Below, one piece after another: positions 1-10,840 of a DNA stretch of 64,000 bases. Where the stretch lies: contig NZ_SCUT01000039.1 in NCBI RefSeq assembly GCF_004297265.1, positions 1-64,000 on the forward strand, in the 5' to 3' direction. The stretch comes from Reyranella sp. (GTDB taxonomy: Bacteria; Pseudomonadota; Alphaproteobacteria; Reyranellales; Reyranellaceae). The notes beneath the pieces were generated by a model. The model ran no database searches, was not told where the DNA came from, and saw nothing but the letters and a program-made list of their open reading frames with translations. The position numbers and the translations under genes are program-made. Every line of letters starts with the position of its first letter. Position 1 is the stretch's first letter.

Positions 1-69
1 ACTCGAACTTCCACGCCTCGCGGCACTAGCACCTCAAGCTAGCGCGTCTACCAATTCCGCCATGGCCGC
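1..69 (-). tRNA. tRNA-Leu, anticodon GAG, 3' end cut off by the window
   Basis: On the minus strand the gene begins at 69 with the acceptor strand GCGGCCA, then TG and the leucine-type D-arm GGCGGAATTGGTAGAC. The anticodon stem CTAGC/GCTAG encloses a 7-base loop whose central bases are GAG. A class II long variable arm follows (GTGCCGCGAGGCGT), and the T-arm start GTTCGAGT is reached at position 1. About 16 bases (rest of the T-arm and 3' acceptor strand) lie outside the window. The family assignment rests on the conserved D-arm, the long variable arm and the anticodon. Confidence 0.93.
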
Positions 70-158
70 GCCGGTTCGATGGCGCGGGGGATACCAAATC
101 GCCCCCCCAGTGGCAAGGCGGGCTTGCACGAAGGCCGGGAAGTGCCGATTTTGCCACA

Positions 159-836
159 ATGAACAGGCTCGAATGGCGCATCTCGGACGGCGTCGTCCCC
201 TATGACGAGGCGCTCGCCGCCATGGAAGAGCGCGTCGCCGACATCCGCGCCGGACGGGCGGGCGAAATGGTCTGGCTGCTGGAGCATCCGCCGCTCTACA
301 CCGCCGGCACCAGCGCGCGGGCCCAGGACCTGCTGCAGCCCATGCGTCTTCCGGTCCATGTCGCCGGCCGCGGCGGGCAGTACACCTATCACGGCCCCGG
401 CCAGCGGGTGGCCTATGTGATGCTCGATCTCCGGGCGCGCCGCCAGGACGTGCGCCGCTATGTGTCCGACCTCGAGGAGTGGACGATCCGCACACTCGGC
501 CGCTTCAACGTGAAGGCCGAACGGCGCGAGGGCCGCGTCGGCGTCTGGGTCGTGCGACCGGACAAGCCGCCGCTGCCCGACGGCAGCCCGCGCGAGGACA
601 AGATCGCGGCCATCGGCGTGCGCATCCGCCACTGGGTGGCGTTCCACGGCATCTCGATCAATGTCGAGCCGGACCTCTCGCACTATGCGGGAATCGTTCC
701 CTGCGGCATCGCCGACCACGGCGTCACATCGCTGGTCGATCTCGGCCTGCCGGTGACCCTGTCCGACCTCGACGCAGCCCTGGCCCAGACCTTCGAGGAA
801 GTGTTCGGCCAGATCAGGCCGTCGGCAGCCGCGTAA
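159..836 (+). CDS. lipB: Octanoyl-[acyl carrier protein]:protein octanoyltransferase LipB
   Basis: LipB moves octanoate from acyl carrier protein to a lysine of lipoyl domains in the 2-oxoacid dehydrogenases and the glycine cleavage H protein, the first step of endogenous lipoate synthesis in the cytoplasm. The 225-residue length is normal. Seen in the sequence: the substrate motif [12 protein letters not shown] at residues 71-82, the catalytic lysine in KIAAIGVR (K148) and the catalytic cysteine in [12 protein letters not shown] (C182). The ATG at 159 begins a protein that aligns with the usual LipB N-terminus. The gene stands alone on this strand, and its last 23 bp overlap the 3' end of the convergent acylphosphatase gene. 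lipA is not in the window. Confidence 0.96.
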   Translation: MNRLEWRISDGVVPYDEALAAMEERVADIRAGRAGEMVWLLEHPPLYTAGTSARAQDLLQPMRLPVHVAGRGGQYTYHGPGQRVAYVMLDLRARRQDVRRYVSDLEEWTIRTLGRFNVKAERREGRVGVWVVRPDKPPLPDGSPREDKIAAIGVRIRHWVAFHGISINVEPDLSHYAGIVPCGIADHGVTSLVDLGLPVTLSDLDAALAQTFEEVFGQIRPSAAA

Positions 837-1095
837 AGCCCGTCGGCAGGACGTCGAGGTCGACCGGCTCGACGTCGACCGTGTCCACCCGCGCGAGGGC
901 CGGACCGCGACGGCAGGCCTCGATCATCCTGCCCACGGCTTCGTCCTCGCCCACGACCAGCGCCTCGACCGATCCGTCGATGCGGTTGCGCACCCATCCG
1001 TCGAGACCGAGCCGCTGGGCCGTGGCCATCGCCCAATCGCGATAACCCACGCCCTGGACCCGGCCGGCGATGCTGAGGCGCGCCTGCAACGCCAT
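814..1095 (-). CDS. acyP: Acylphosphatase
   Basis: A small cytosolic enzyme that hydrolyses acyl phosphates such as acetyl phosphate and 1,3-bisphosphoglycerate. The 93 residues carry the family signature [11 protein letters not shown] (residues 11-21), with the phosphate-binding arginine R19, and the catalytic asparagine N37 in [11 protein letters not shown]. The length matches the family (about 90-100). It is the last gene of the pccB operon, starting 5 bp after the pccA stop, so it is probably co-transcribed with propionyl-CoA carboxylase. Its tail runs 23 bp into the opposite-strand lipB gene. Whether it has a role tied to the carboxylase (which forms a carboxyphosphate intermediate) is speculation. 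Confidence 0.93.
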   Translation of the reverse strand: MALQARLSIAGRVQGVGYRDWAMATAQRLGLDGWVRNRIDGSVEALVVGEDEAVGRMIEACRRGPALARVDTVDVEPVDLDVLPTGFTRLPTA

Positions 1096-1100
1096 CGGGC

Positions 1101-3170
<2,070 letters not shown>

Positions 3171-3172
3171 GC

Positions 3173-3391
3173 TCACATTCCTTCTTTTCTGCGATCTAAG
3201 AAGCCCCTGGCCCACATCGAGTGAGCACCGATCAGGGGCAACCAGACGATGAGGACCCAGAGCCACCACGGATACTGGCGGCTCACGATGAAGTTCAGCG
3301 GGATGATCACGAGCAGCGCGAGAAGGCCCACCATCAGGTGCTTGCGCACGATGCGGCCGCGCCTCATGCGCTCCTCGGGAGAGAGATGCAC
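3173..3391 (-). CDS. Small two-helix membrane protein in the pcc operon
   Basis: A 72-residue protein with two predicted membrane helices: HLMVGLLALLVIIPLNFIV (about 18-36) and WWLWVLIVWLPLIGAHSMW (about 42-60), between a charged N-terminus (SPEERMRRGRIVRK) and a basic tail. It resembles the 2TM-domain small proteins often seen in alphaproteobacteria, but I recognise no function. It starts with GTG 10 bp after the pccB stop, has GGAAG upstream, and ends 2 bp before pccA, so it is translationally packed into the carboxylase operon. An internal ATG at 3367 is an alternative start. Its position suggests a link with PCC or simply a hitch-hiker; nothing in the sequence decides. Confidence 0.75.
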   Translation of the reverse strand: MHLSPEERMRRGRIVRKHLMVGLLALLVIIPLNFIVSRQYPWWLWVLIVWLPLIGAHSMWARGFLDRRKEGM

Positions 3392-3401
3392 GCGGCTTCC
3401 G

Positions 3402-4934
<1,533 letters not shown>

Positions 4935-4970
4935 CTATATCTCCGGCCCTCGGTCAGTTTTCGGCCAATA

Positions 4971-4982
4971 ACGTGATCACGT
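4971..4982. promoter_or_regulatory. Perfect 12-bp palindrome upstream of pccB
   Basis: ACGTGATCACGT is self-complementary and lies 36 bp upstream of the pccB start codon, in the only leader available to the pcc operon. Its position suits an operator or part of a promoter. It does not look like the TTTGCAAA-type sites I know for PccR, so the regulator is unknown. Chance occurrence cannot be excluded. Confidence 0.35.
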
Positions 4983-5173
4983 CTAGAGCCCTTCCATCTC
5001 ACATTCCCCCATCCACCTCATCCTGAGGAGCCGTGCGCAGCACGGCGTCTCGAAGGATGGGCAACAGACGGGGTGCGCGTGCCCACCCTTCGAGACGCTC
5101 ACTGCGTTCGCTCCTCAGGGTGAGGTCAGGTGGAATGCTCCGCTCGATTCAATCCCACCCGGAAAGGCTCTAG
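4983..5173. repeat. Composite inverted-repeat element between pccB and the phosphonopyruvate-hydrolase-like gene
   Basis: Two long arms face each other. The left arm (about 5013-5061) contains CCTCATCCTGAGGAGC, then GCGTCTCGAAGGATGGGC; the right arm (about 5081-5132) is the reverse complement with a few changes. Outside them a second pair occurs: CTAGAGCCCTTCC at 4983-4995 and GGAAAGGCTCTAG at 5161-5173 (one mismatch). Intergenic repeats with the CCTGAGGAGC...CGTCTCGAAGG core are widespread in alphaproteobacterial genomes, so this is probably a dispersed palindromic repeat. The outermost arm overlaps the stop codon of the preceding gene, suggesting that insertion set its 3' end. Confidence 0.75.
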
Positions 5174-6042
5174 CGGAGGAATCGCTTCTCGTTGTCCTTC
5201 ACCGTTCCCATTCCCTGCAAATCGAATACCGCGTCGACCGAGGGAATACTCGCCTCGACACCGTGAATTCCGCCGTCCTTGCGGATCTGGGCGAAGGTCG
5301 CGCGCATCGCCCCGACCGCCGCGCGAATCGCGTGGTTGCCCCAGATCAGCAGGCCGACCTTCTTCAATTCCTTCACCCGGGCCACCGTCATCTGCGGATA
5401 GGCGGTCGGCACCAGCGCGATCGGCACCTTGCCGTCCCACGCCTTGATGAAGGCCTCGATCTCGTCGGGCGTCTTCTGCTTGGAATGGACCAGGATCAGG
5501 TCGGCGCCCGCGGCCTCATAGGCCCGCGCGCGTTTCAGCGCCTCGTCCTGGCCGAGACCGGCGATCAGCGCCTCGGTGCGGGCCACGACGACGAGATCCG
5601 GATCGCGCCGTGCTGCGCGTGCCGCCTCGATCTTGCCCTGGAACTCCTCGATGCGGACCATATCCTGCCGGCCGCCGGCGATCAGGCTGGTGACCTTGGG
5701 GAAACTCTTGTCCTCCATCACGATCGCGCCCACGCCGGCGCGCTCATACTGTTCCACCGCATAGAGGACGTTGATGGCGTTGCCGAAGCCGGTGTCGATA
5801 TCGGCGACGACCGGCAGGCCCGAGCGGTCGGCCATGGCGCGCGTCATGTCGAGATGCTGGGTCATCGACACGATGCTGACGTCGGGCACTCCGTACAGGG
5901 CGGACAGCTCGAAACCCGAGGCCCAAATCGCGTCGAAGCCCGCCTCGGCGGCGAGCATCGCCGACAGCGGACTGTGCGCCGCCATCGCCTCGACGAGGCC
6001 CTTCTCGGCCATGACCTTCCGCAGCCTTGTGCCCGCTCCCAT
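5170..6042 (-). CDS. PEP mutase/isocitrate lyase superfamily protein, probably phosphonopyruvate hydrolase
   Basis: A 290-residue TIM-barrel enzyme of the PEP mutase branch. Seen: the MAAHSPLSAMLAAEAGFDAIW opening region, the metal-binding DIDTGFGNAIN (D81, D83) and the gating loop EDKSFPKVTSL (E110-L120). In PEP mutase the loop reads EDKxxxxxNS; here the asparagine is threonine (T118), as in phosphonopyruvate hydrolase of Variovorax, which this protein resembles along its whole length (RQDMVRIEEFQGKI, HSKQKTPDEI, GNHAIRAAVGA). The predicted reaction is phosphonopyruvate to pyruvate plus phosphate, which would let the cell use phosphonoalanine. The ATG at 6042 has GAGAGG upstream and follows the ATP12 gene by 8 bp. 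No phosphonate transporter or aminotransferase is nearby, so an oxaloacetate-type or other C-C lyase activity remains possible. Confidence 0.8.
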   Translation of the reverse strand: MGAGTRLRKVMAEKGLVEAMAAHSPLSAMLAAEAGFDAIWASGFELSALYGVPDVSIVSMTQHLDMTRAMADRSGLPVVADIDTGFGNAINVLYAVEQYERAGVGAIVMEDKSFPKVTSLIAGGRQDMVRIEEFQGKIEAARAARRDPDLVVVARTEALIAGLGQDEALKRARAYEAAGADLILVHSKQKTPDEIEAFIKAWDGKVPIALVPTAYPQMTVARVKELKKVGLLIWGNHAIRAAVGAMRATFAQIRKDGGIHGVEASIPSVDAVFDLQGMGTVKDNEKRFLR

Positions 6043-6050
6043 GATCCCTC

Positions 6051-6767
6051 TCAGCCGCGCAGACGCGCGTTTTCCAGAAGTGAAAGAAAGCGCGCGCACG
6101 CCTCGATGTCCCGGCGCACGCCCTCGCGCTGCTTCTCCGCGATCGGATCGTCGCCCCAGCGATCCACCTGGTAGAGCTCGTCGGTCTGCGCGGCCGCGAA
6201 GGCGCCCGCCGCGTCCAGGCGGCCGTCCGATACCGCGAGCGCGATCACGACCGAGCCCGCCGTATGCGTGAGGTTGTAGAGCGCCGAAAGGGCCAGATCG
6301 CCATGCGCCGACACGGCCTCGTGGAGCCGCGCCCTGGCCTCTGCCGCCTGTTCGACGAAGCCGATCCCTTCCGCCGTGACCAGCCGGGCGCCGTGACGCT
6401 CGGCGGCCCAGGCGAGCAGCGGGTCCCAGCGTTCGCGCTGCAGCCCGATCAGGCTGTCCGGCCCGGCGGCGCGATAGCAGAGCAGGTCCGAGGCCGCGTA
6501 TTTCGCGGTGTCGGCGATCACCTCGTCGCGCCGCGCCACGACCCGGTCTATGCCGGTCGCGGCGAGACGCGTCAGCGGCAGATGGGCGGCATTGATCTCG
6601 GCCTTGTCGGGGACCGCCGCCCATTCGGCGGCAATCGCCTCGGCGAGCGCCCGCGTCGGCACGACCAGGACCGCCTTGGCCGGCGTCCGCATGGGCTTGC
6701 CATCGAGCAGGACGCGAAAGCCGTCCTCACCCGCATCGACGCCCGTCTCCTTGTAGAAGCGCTTCAT
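6051..6767 (-). CDS. ATP12-family F1-ATPase assembly chaperone
   Basis: The 238-residue protein matches the ATP12 family, the chaperone that binds the F1 alpha subunit during ATP synthase assembly in mitochondria and alphaproteobacteria. Visible family features are the N-terminal FYKETGV...GFRVLLDGKPMRTPAK hairpin, the VPTRALAEAIAAEW segment, LTRLAATGIDRV, and the DLLCYRA...RWDPLLAWA region. The length is typical. It starts with ATG at 6767 and is followed after 8 bp by the phosphonopyruvate-hydrolase-like gene. The upstream AsmA-like and pseudouridine-synthase genes are on the same strand, separated by about 100 bp. The family is a good marker of alphaproteobacterial origin. Confidence 0.92.
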   Translation of the reverse strand: MKRFYKETGVDAGEDGFRVLLDGKPMRTPAKAVLVVPTRALAEAIAAEWAAVPDKAEINAAHLPLTRLAATGIDRVVARRDEVIADTAKYAASDLLCYRAAGPDSLIGLQRERWDPLLAWAAERHGARLVTAEGIGFVEQAAEARARLHEAVSAHGDLALSALYNLTHTAGSVVIALAVSDGRLDAAGAFAAAQTDELYQVDRWGDDPIAEKQREGVRRDIEACARFLSLLENARLRG

Positions 6768-6865
6768 TCAGCTCCCGGCCAAACCACGATGCGGAACCCG
6801 TCGTTCTCCTGTCGCATCGTGGCGTCGGGATTACACGCGGTGCGGGGCCGCCGACAAGAGCACGG

Positions 6866-8893
6866 TTAGCGGCCCTGACTGCGCTGCGGACCGGGCGTCT
6901 TCACTTGCGGCCGCGAGCCCCGCTGGCGGACGTCCGAGGTGGGCGCCGGCATCTGGGCCCGCAGACCGGGCCGCAGGGCTTCCACGCGAGGCGCCAGCAC
7001 GGCGCAGGCGTTGGCGCCTGCCTGCCGGCCGGCCTGTGCCACCTGCGCAACCAGGCTCGGGATCGGACCGCCACCCACCAGAAGCTTGGAGAGGTTGGGA
7101 TCGACGGCGCTCGCCGTGGCCTTGCCGGGCCCGCCCTTGATGCGCATCGGCACGGCGAGCGCCGCGTTCTGGTTGTCGCGCGCCTCAGGTGCCAGGATGA
7201 ACTCCCAGCCGTCGGTACGCAGATGGAAATAGCCACCGCCGACCAGCACGCCGCGCGGCGTATCGACGACCAGGCGCCGGAGGTTGGCGACGCCGCCGCT
7301 GACCTCGAAACGTCCGGCGATGCAGTTGAACGGTACGCCGGCATCGGTGCCGCCCAGCAGCCGCTGCGTCTCAGGCGGCCAGTTGGCGAGCTGGCCATGC
7401 GGCCACAACCCCTTGCCCATGGCGACGTCGATCGAGCCGTTGGCCGAGTTCAGCGCATCGCGCGTCGTGCGGCCGCCGCCGCGCAGGCGAAGGTCGATAT
7501 CGGCGACGCCGTCGCGCAGCCCGAGATCCAGTCCCAGCAGGGTCGAGAGTTCCCCCAGCGAGACGCGATTGGCCGTGGCCGTCAGCGTGGTCTGCCCGAT
7601 GCGGCCCGCCGGATCGTAGACGAGATCGACGCCGGCGGAACCGCCGCCGACGGTCGCCGCCGCACGGAACGTGAAGCGCGTCTCGCCCGATGCCAGCGTC
7701 ACCGACGCGTTCTGCATCTTGGCGCCGAGACCCACCACCTCACCCAGCCTGACGGTGACCGTCAGGGCGGAGCGGCCGAGCCAGTTCGCGACGAACGGCA
7801 GGGCCGGTATCAGGCGTGGCGGCTGCATGGGGGCCGTCGCGGGCGCGGCCGGCGCGGCAATCGCCGGCGGAGCCTTCAGTTCCGACACATCGAGGCGCGT
7901 TATGTCGGCGTTCACGATGATGGTCGGGTTGCCCTTGCGGTCGACGCGGAACAGCGCCTCGCCGGCGGCCTCGCTCGAGCCGACCTTCAACGACGTCACC
8001 TCGACCTTGAAGCCATTGCGCTGCGTCGAGGCCTTGGTGTTCATCACATAGGGACCGCCCGACGGGACGGGCAGGCGAACATAGGGCCCGAACACTGAAA
8101 CGTCGGGACCTTCGGCGTTGATCTGCAGCGACGTGCCTTTCGCGTTGACGCTGCCCTTGATCGAAATCCTTCCGCCGCCAAAGCCACCCTGCAGATCGAT
8201 GTTGCCGGGCAATCCGGCCATCCAGCCGTTGAACGACCCGGCCGTGCCGGTGAGGTCCATCGGCACGCCCTGCGCCACGCCGAACCGTCCCTCGACCTGC
8301 AGGGTCTGGTTCGGCGCCGGCGACTTGAAGGTCGCGTTGGGAATCTCGAGCACCACGGGAGGCCGGCCGGCGCCTTCCGAGACGGTCAGGACCGAGTCGC
8401 GGACCTCGACGTTGTTGATCCACGGAAAGGCCGCGGCGGTACGAAGCTTGAGCGAGCGGTTCTCGCCGGGATGCGGCCCCGATCCGTCGGGCGGCGGCAG
8501 CATCTCCAGGTTGCTGTCGCCCACCTCGTTGCGCTCGACCAGGATATCGGCACCCTCGAGCAGGATCCGCCCGATCCTGACTTCTCCCAGGAGCAGCGAG
8601 AACGGGTCGAGAAACAGCGTCATGCGGCGCACGCGCGCCAGCTCGGGCCGGGATCCCCAGGCCGCATTGGAGAGCGTGACGCCTTCGGCCACCATCGCCG
8701 GCTCGCTGCCGAGCTTGACCGAAAGCGGTACCCGGGCCGCCAGTTCGCGCCCGGTGACCTTGCGGACCTGTTCGGTCATGCGCGCCTGGTAGCGCGACAG
8801 GTCCCTGGTGGCGGCCCAGACGACGCCGACGACAGCGGCGATCGGCACCGCCACCGCCGTGATCACCGCCACGCGCTTCCAGGGAATCCGCAT
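6866..8893 (-). CDS. AsmA-family membrane-anchored protein
   Basis: A 675-residue protein with one N-terminal membrane helix (VAVITAVAVPIAAVVGVVWAA, about residues 7-27), an AsmA N-terminal domain, and a C-terminal AsmA-like domain (about 440-580, with the conserved GVADIDLRLRG and a GSIDVAMGKGLWP-type strand). AsmA-like proteins sit in the inner membrane, face the periplasm, and are implicated in lipid transport to the outer membrane. The C-terminal 100 residues are low-complexity and basic. I chose ATG 8893 (MRIPWKRV), which places the helix at the N-terminus; a start at 8935 would overlap the pseudouridine synthase. It follows that gene by 16 bp, so the two are probably co-transcribed. The substrate is unknown. 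Confidence 0.85.
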   Translation of the reverse strand: MRIPWKRVAVITAVAVPIAAVVGVVWAATRDLSRYQARMTEQVRKVTGRELAARVPLSVKLGSEPAMVAEGVTLSNAAWGSRPELARVRRMTLFLDPFSLLLGEVRIGRILLEGADILVERNEVGDSNLEMLPPPDGSGPHPGENRSLKLRTAAAFPWINNVEVRDSVLTVSEGAGRPPVVLEIPNATFKSPAPNQTLQVEGRFGVAQGVPMDLTGTAGSFNGWMAGLPGNIDLQGGFGGGRISIKGSVNAKGTSLQINAEGPDVSVFGPYVRLPVPSGGPYVMNTKASTQRNGFKVEVTSLKVGSSEAAGEALFRVDRKGNPTIIVNADITRLDVSELKAPPAIAAPAAPATAPMQPPRLIPALPFVANWLGRSALTVTVRLGEVVGLGAKMQNASVTLASGETRFTFRAAATVGGGSAGVDLVYDPAGRIGQTTLTATANRVSLGELSTLLGLDLGLRDGVADIDLRLRGGGRTTRDALNSANGSIDVAMGKGLWPHGQLANWPPETQRLLGGTDAGVPFNCIAGRFEVSGGVANLRRLVVDTPRGVLVGGGYFHLRTDGWEFILAPEARDNQNAALAVPMRIKGGPGKATASAVDPNLSKLLVGGGPIPSLVAQVAQAGRQAGANACAVLAPRVEALRPGLRAQMPAPTSDVRQRGSRPQVKTPGPQRSQGR

Positions 8894-8909
8894 CCCGACC
8901 GATTCTCGC

Positions 8910-9914
8910 TCAAACCCCGTCCGTCGAAAAGCCAAATGCCTCGACGGTGCGGCGGAAGTGAGGTGGCGGCTCGGCGACTGCCTTCAGTTCGCCCTTGCCG
9001 GATGGATGTGGCAGCGACAGCCGACGGGCGTGGAGATGGAGACGGCGCGAGTCTGCGACCGCCGCCAGCAGTGCTTCCTCGCCGCCGTACTTGCGGTCGC
9101 CGAGGATCGGGCAGCCGATCGCGGCGCAATGGACACGAAGCTGGTGGGTCCGGCCGGTCCGCGGCCACAGCGCCAGCAGGGCCGCGCGTTGGCCGGCGCG
9201 GTCGATCTCACGGAAGTGCGTCAGCGCCTTCTGGCCGTTTTCCTCGTCGACCTGCATCAGTTCCCGGTCGAAGGCGCCCGGCCGCTTGGCCAGCGGCAGG
9301 TTGATCGCCCCCTCCTTCTTGGGCGGCACGCCGACCACGATGGCCCAGTAGAGCTTCTCGGTCTCGCGGTCGCGGAAGGATTCGGCCAGCCGCTTGGCCG
9401 CCTGGCCCGTCCGCGCGATCAGCAGCAGGCCGCTCGTATCCTTGTCCAGCCGGTGGACCAGGCGCGGCCGCTGCTCGAAACCGAACCGCAGCGCATCCAG
9501 CATCCCGTCGATGTGCTTTTCGGTGCCGCTGCCGCCCTGCACCGCCAATCCCGGCGGCTTGTTCAGCACGATCACATGGTCGTCGCGATAGATGACCATG
9601 CGCTGGATCTCCGCCGCGTCGCGGTCGGAGACGGTGGGCGTTGCCGCCGTCCTGGGCTTGGGCGGCGGCGAGTTCGTGACACCCGGCGGCAGGCGGACCG
9701 ACTGGCCGGGGTCGACCCGGTCCTTGCCCTCGGCCCGCTTGCCGTCGATCCGGACCTGGCCGGTGCGCAGCAGCTTCTGCAGCGCGCCGTGGCTCAACTC
9801 GGGGAAGTGGCGCTGGAACCAGCGATCGAGGCGCATCCCGGCTTCGTCGTCGGTGACGGCGCGAGTCTGGACCTGGGTCTGTCGGCTACCACCAGTGGCG
9901 GGGCTTTGGCTCAT
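8910..9914 (-). CDS. RluA-family 23S rRNA pseudouridine synthase (RluC/RluD type)
   Basis: The 334 residues contain an N-terminal S4 RNA-binding domain (AGMRLDRWFQRHFPELSHGALQKLLRTG), a proline-rich linker, and an RluA catalytic domain. The catalytic aspartate is in RLVHRLDKDTSGLLL (D157 from this start), and TGRTHQLRVH and GDRKYGG are the other family motifs. RluC modifies U955, U2504 and U2580 of E. coli 23S rRNA, and RluD modifies the helix 69 uridines. The S4 domain occurs in both, so I do not choose between them; the order beside ATP12 favours RluC. I use ATG 9914; an in-frame TTG at 9935 would add 7 residues and neither has a clear Shine-Dalgarno. A divergent hydrolase gene begins 35 bp upstream. 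Confidence 0.9.
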   Translation of the reverse strand: MSQSPATGGSRQTQVQTRAVTDDEAGMRLDRWFQRHFPELSHGALQKLLRTGQVRIDGKRAEGKDRVDPGQSVRLPPGVTNSPPPKPRTAATPTVSDRDAAEIQRMVIYRDDHVIVLNKPPGLAVQGGSGTEKHIDGMLDALRFGFEQRPRLVHRLDKDTSGLLLIARTGQAAKRLAESFRDRETEKLYWAIVVGVPPKKEGAINLPLAKRPGAFDRELMQVDEENGQKALTHFREIDRAGQRAALLALWPRTGRTHQLRVHCAAIGCPILGDRKYGGEEALLAAVADSRRLHLHARRLSLPHPSGKGELKAVAEPPPHFRRTVEAFGFSTDGV

Positions 9915-9949
9915 GGCGCGCAAACTACGGGACAAGCTACACAGGGTCC

Positions 9950-10840
9950 ATGGAATCGGTGTCCTTCGACACGCTGACGTTCGACCATCCGACGGCCTGC
10001 CGTCCGGCGCGAATCTCCGCGACCCTGCACATTCCCCACGAGAGCCCCGGACCGGTGCCGTGCATGGTCATCCTGACCAGCAGCGCCGGCGTCCAGCGCC
10101 ACCGCGAGCACTACTACGCCGACCTGCTGAACGCCGCCGGCGCCGCGGCGCTGATCGTCGACAGTTTCAGGAGCCGCGGCGTCCGCCGCACCGTGGCCGA
10201 CCAGAGCCTGGTCTCGGCGGCGCAGATGGAGGGTGACGCCTTCGCAGCCCTCGCCCTGCTGCGCGCCGACCGCCGTTTCGATCCGGAGCGCATCGGCATC
10301 ATGGGCGTGTCGAAGGGTGGCGTGGCCACGCTGAACGCCGCCCTCGCCGTGCGCCAGAGGTGGCGACGCGGCTTTCCGCACCTGTTCGACATCCACGTCG
10401 CCCTCTGCCCCGGCGCGACGGCGCAGCATCGCGACGCCACCACGCATGGCAGGCCGATGTTCCTCATGCTGGCCGCCAGGGACGACTACACGCCGGCCGA
10501 ACTGGCGATCGAATATGCCGAACGCATGCGGGCGGCCGGCAACGACCGGATCCGGGTGAAGGTCTATGGCGGCGCCCATCACGGATGGGAGTCGCTGGGG
10601 CCCGTCTTCGACATCAAGGACGCCGAGAACTGGTCGTGCTGCCGCAACCTCATCGAGGATGACGGCCGTCATTTCGTGCCCGCACTGGGGCGGGCGATGG
10701 AAGAACCCGAGTTCCAGGCCTGGGCACGGCGGCATTGCGTCACGCGCGGCGCCCGCGCGGGCGGCGGGACGGCCGAGCTGAAGCAGCGCGCCAGCGCCGA
10801 CCTGATCGCTTTCCTGGCCGTTCACGGATTCGTGCGCTGA
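9950..10840 (+). CDS. Dienelactone hydrolase family alpha/beta hydrolase
   Basis: A 296-residue alpha/beta hydrolase. The nucleophile elbow is GVSKGG (S121), the acid is in AARDDYTP (D178 or D179), and the histidine is in GGAHHGW (H210 or H211). Together with RIGIMGVSKGG and the VDSFRSRG segment these place it in the dienelactone hydrolase family, not among lipases. Classical dienelactone hydrolases use cysteine; this one uses serine, as in many bacterial relatives of unknown substrate. No signal peptide is visible. The stop TGA overlaps the ATG of the L,D-transpeptidase gene (TGATG), indicating translational coupling. The substrate cannot be inferred. Confidence 0.8.
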   Translation: MESVSFDTLTFDHPTACRPARISATLHIPHESPGPVPCMVILTSSAGVQRHREHYYADLLNAAGAAALIVDSFRSRGVRRTVADQSLVSAAQMEGDAFAALALLRADRRFDPERIGIMGVSKGGVATLNAALAVRQRWRRGFPHLFDIHVALCPGATAQHRDATTHGRPMFLMLAARDDYTPAELAIEYAERMRAAGNDRIRVKVYGGAHHGWESLGPVFDIKDAENWSCCRNLIEDDGRHFVPALGRAMEEPEFQAWARRHCVTRGARAGGGTAELKQRASADLIAFLAVHGFVR

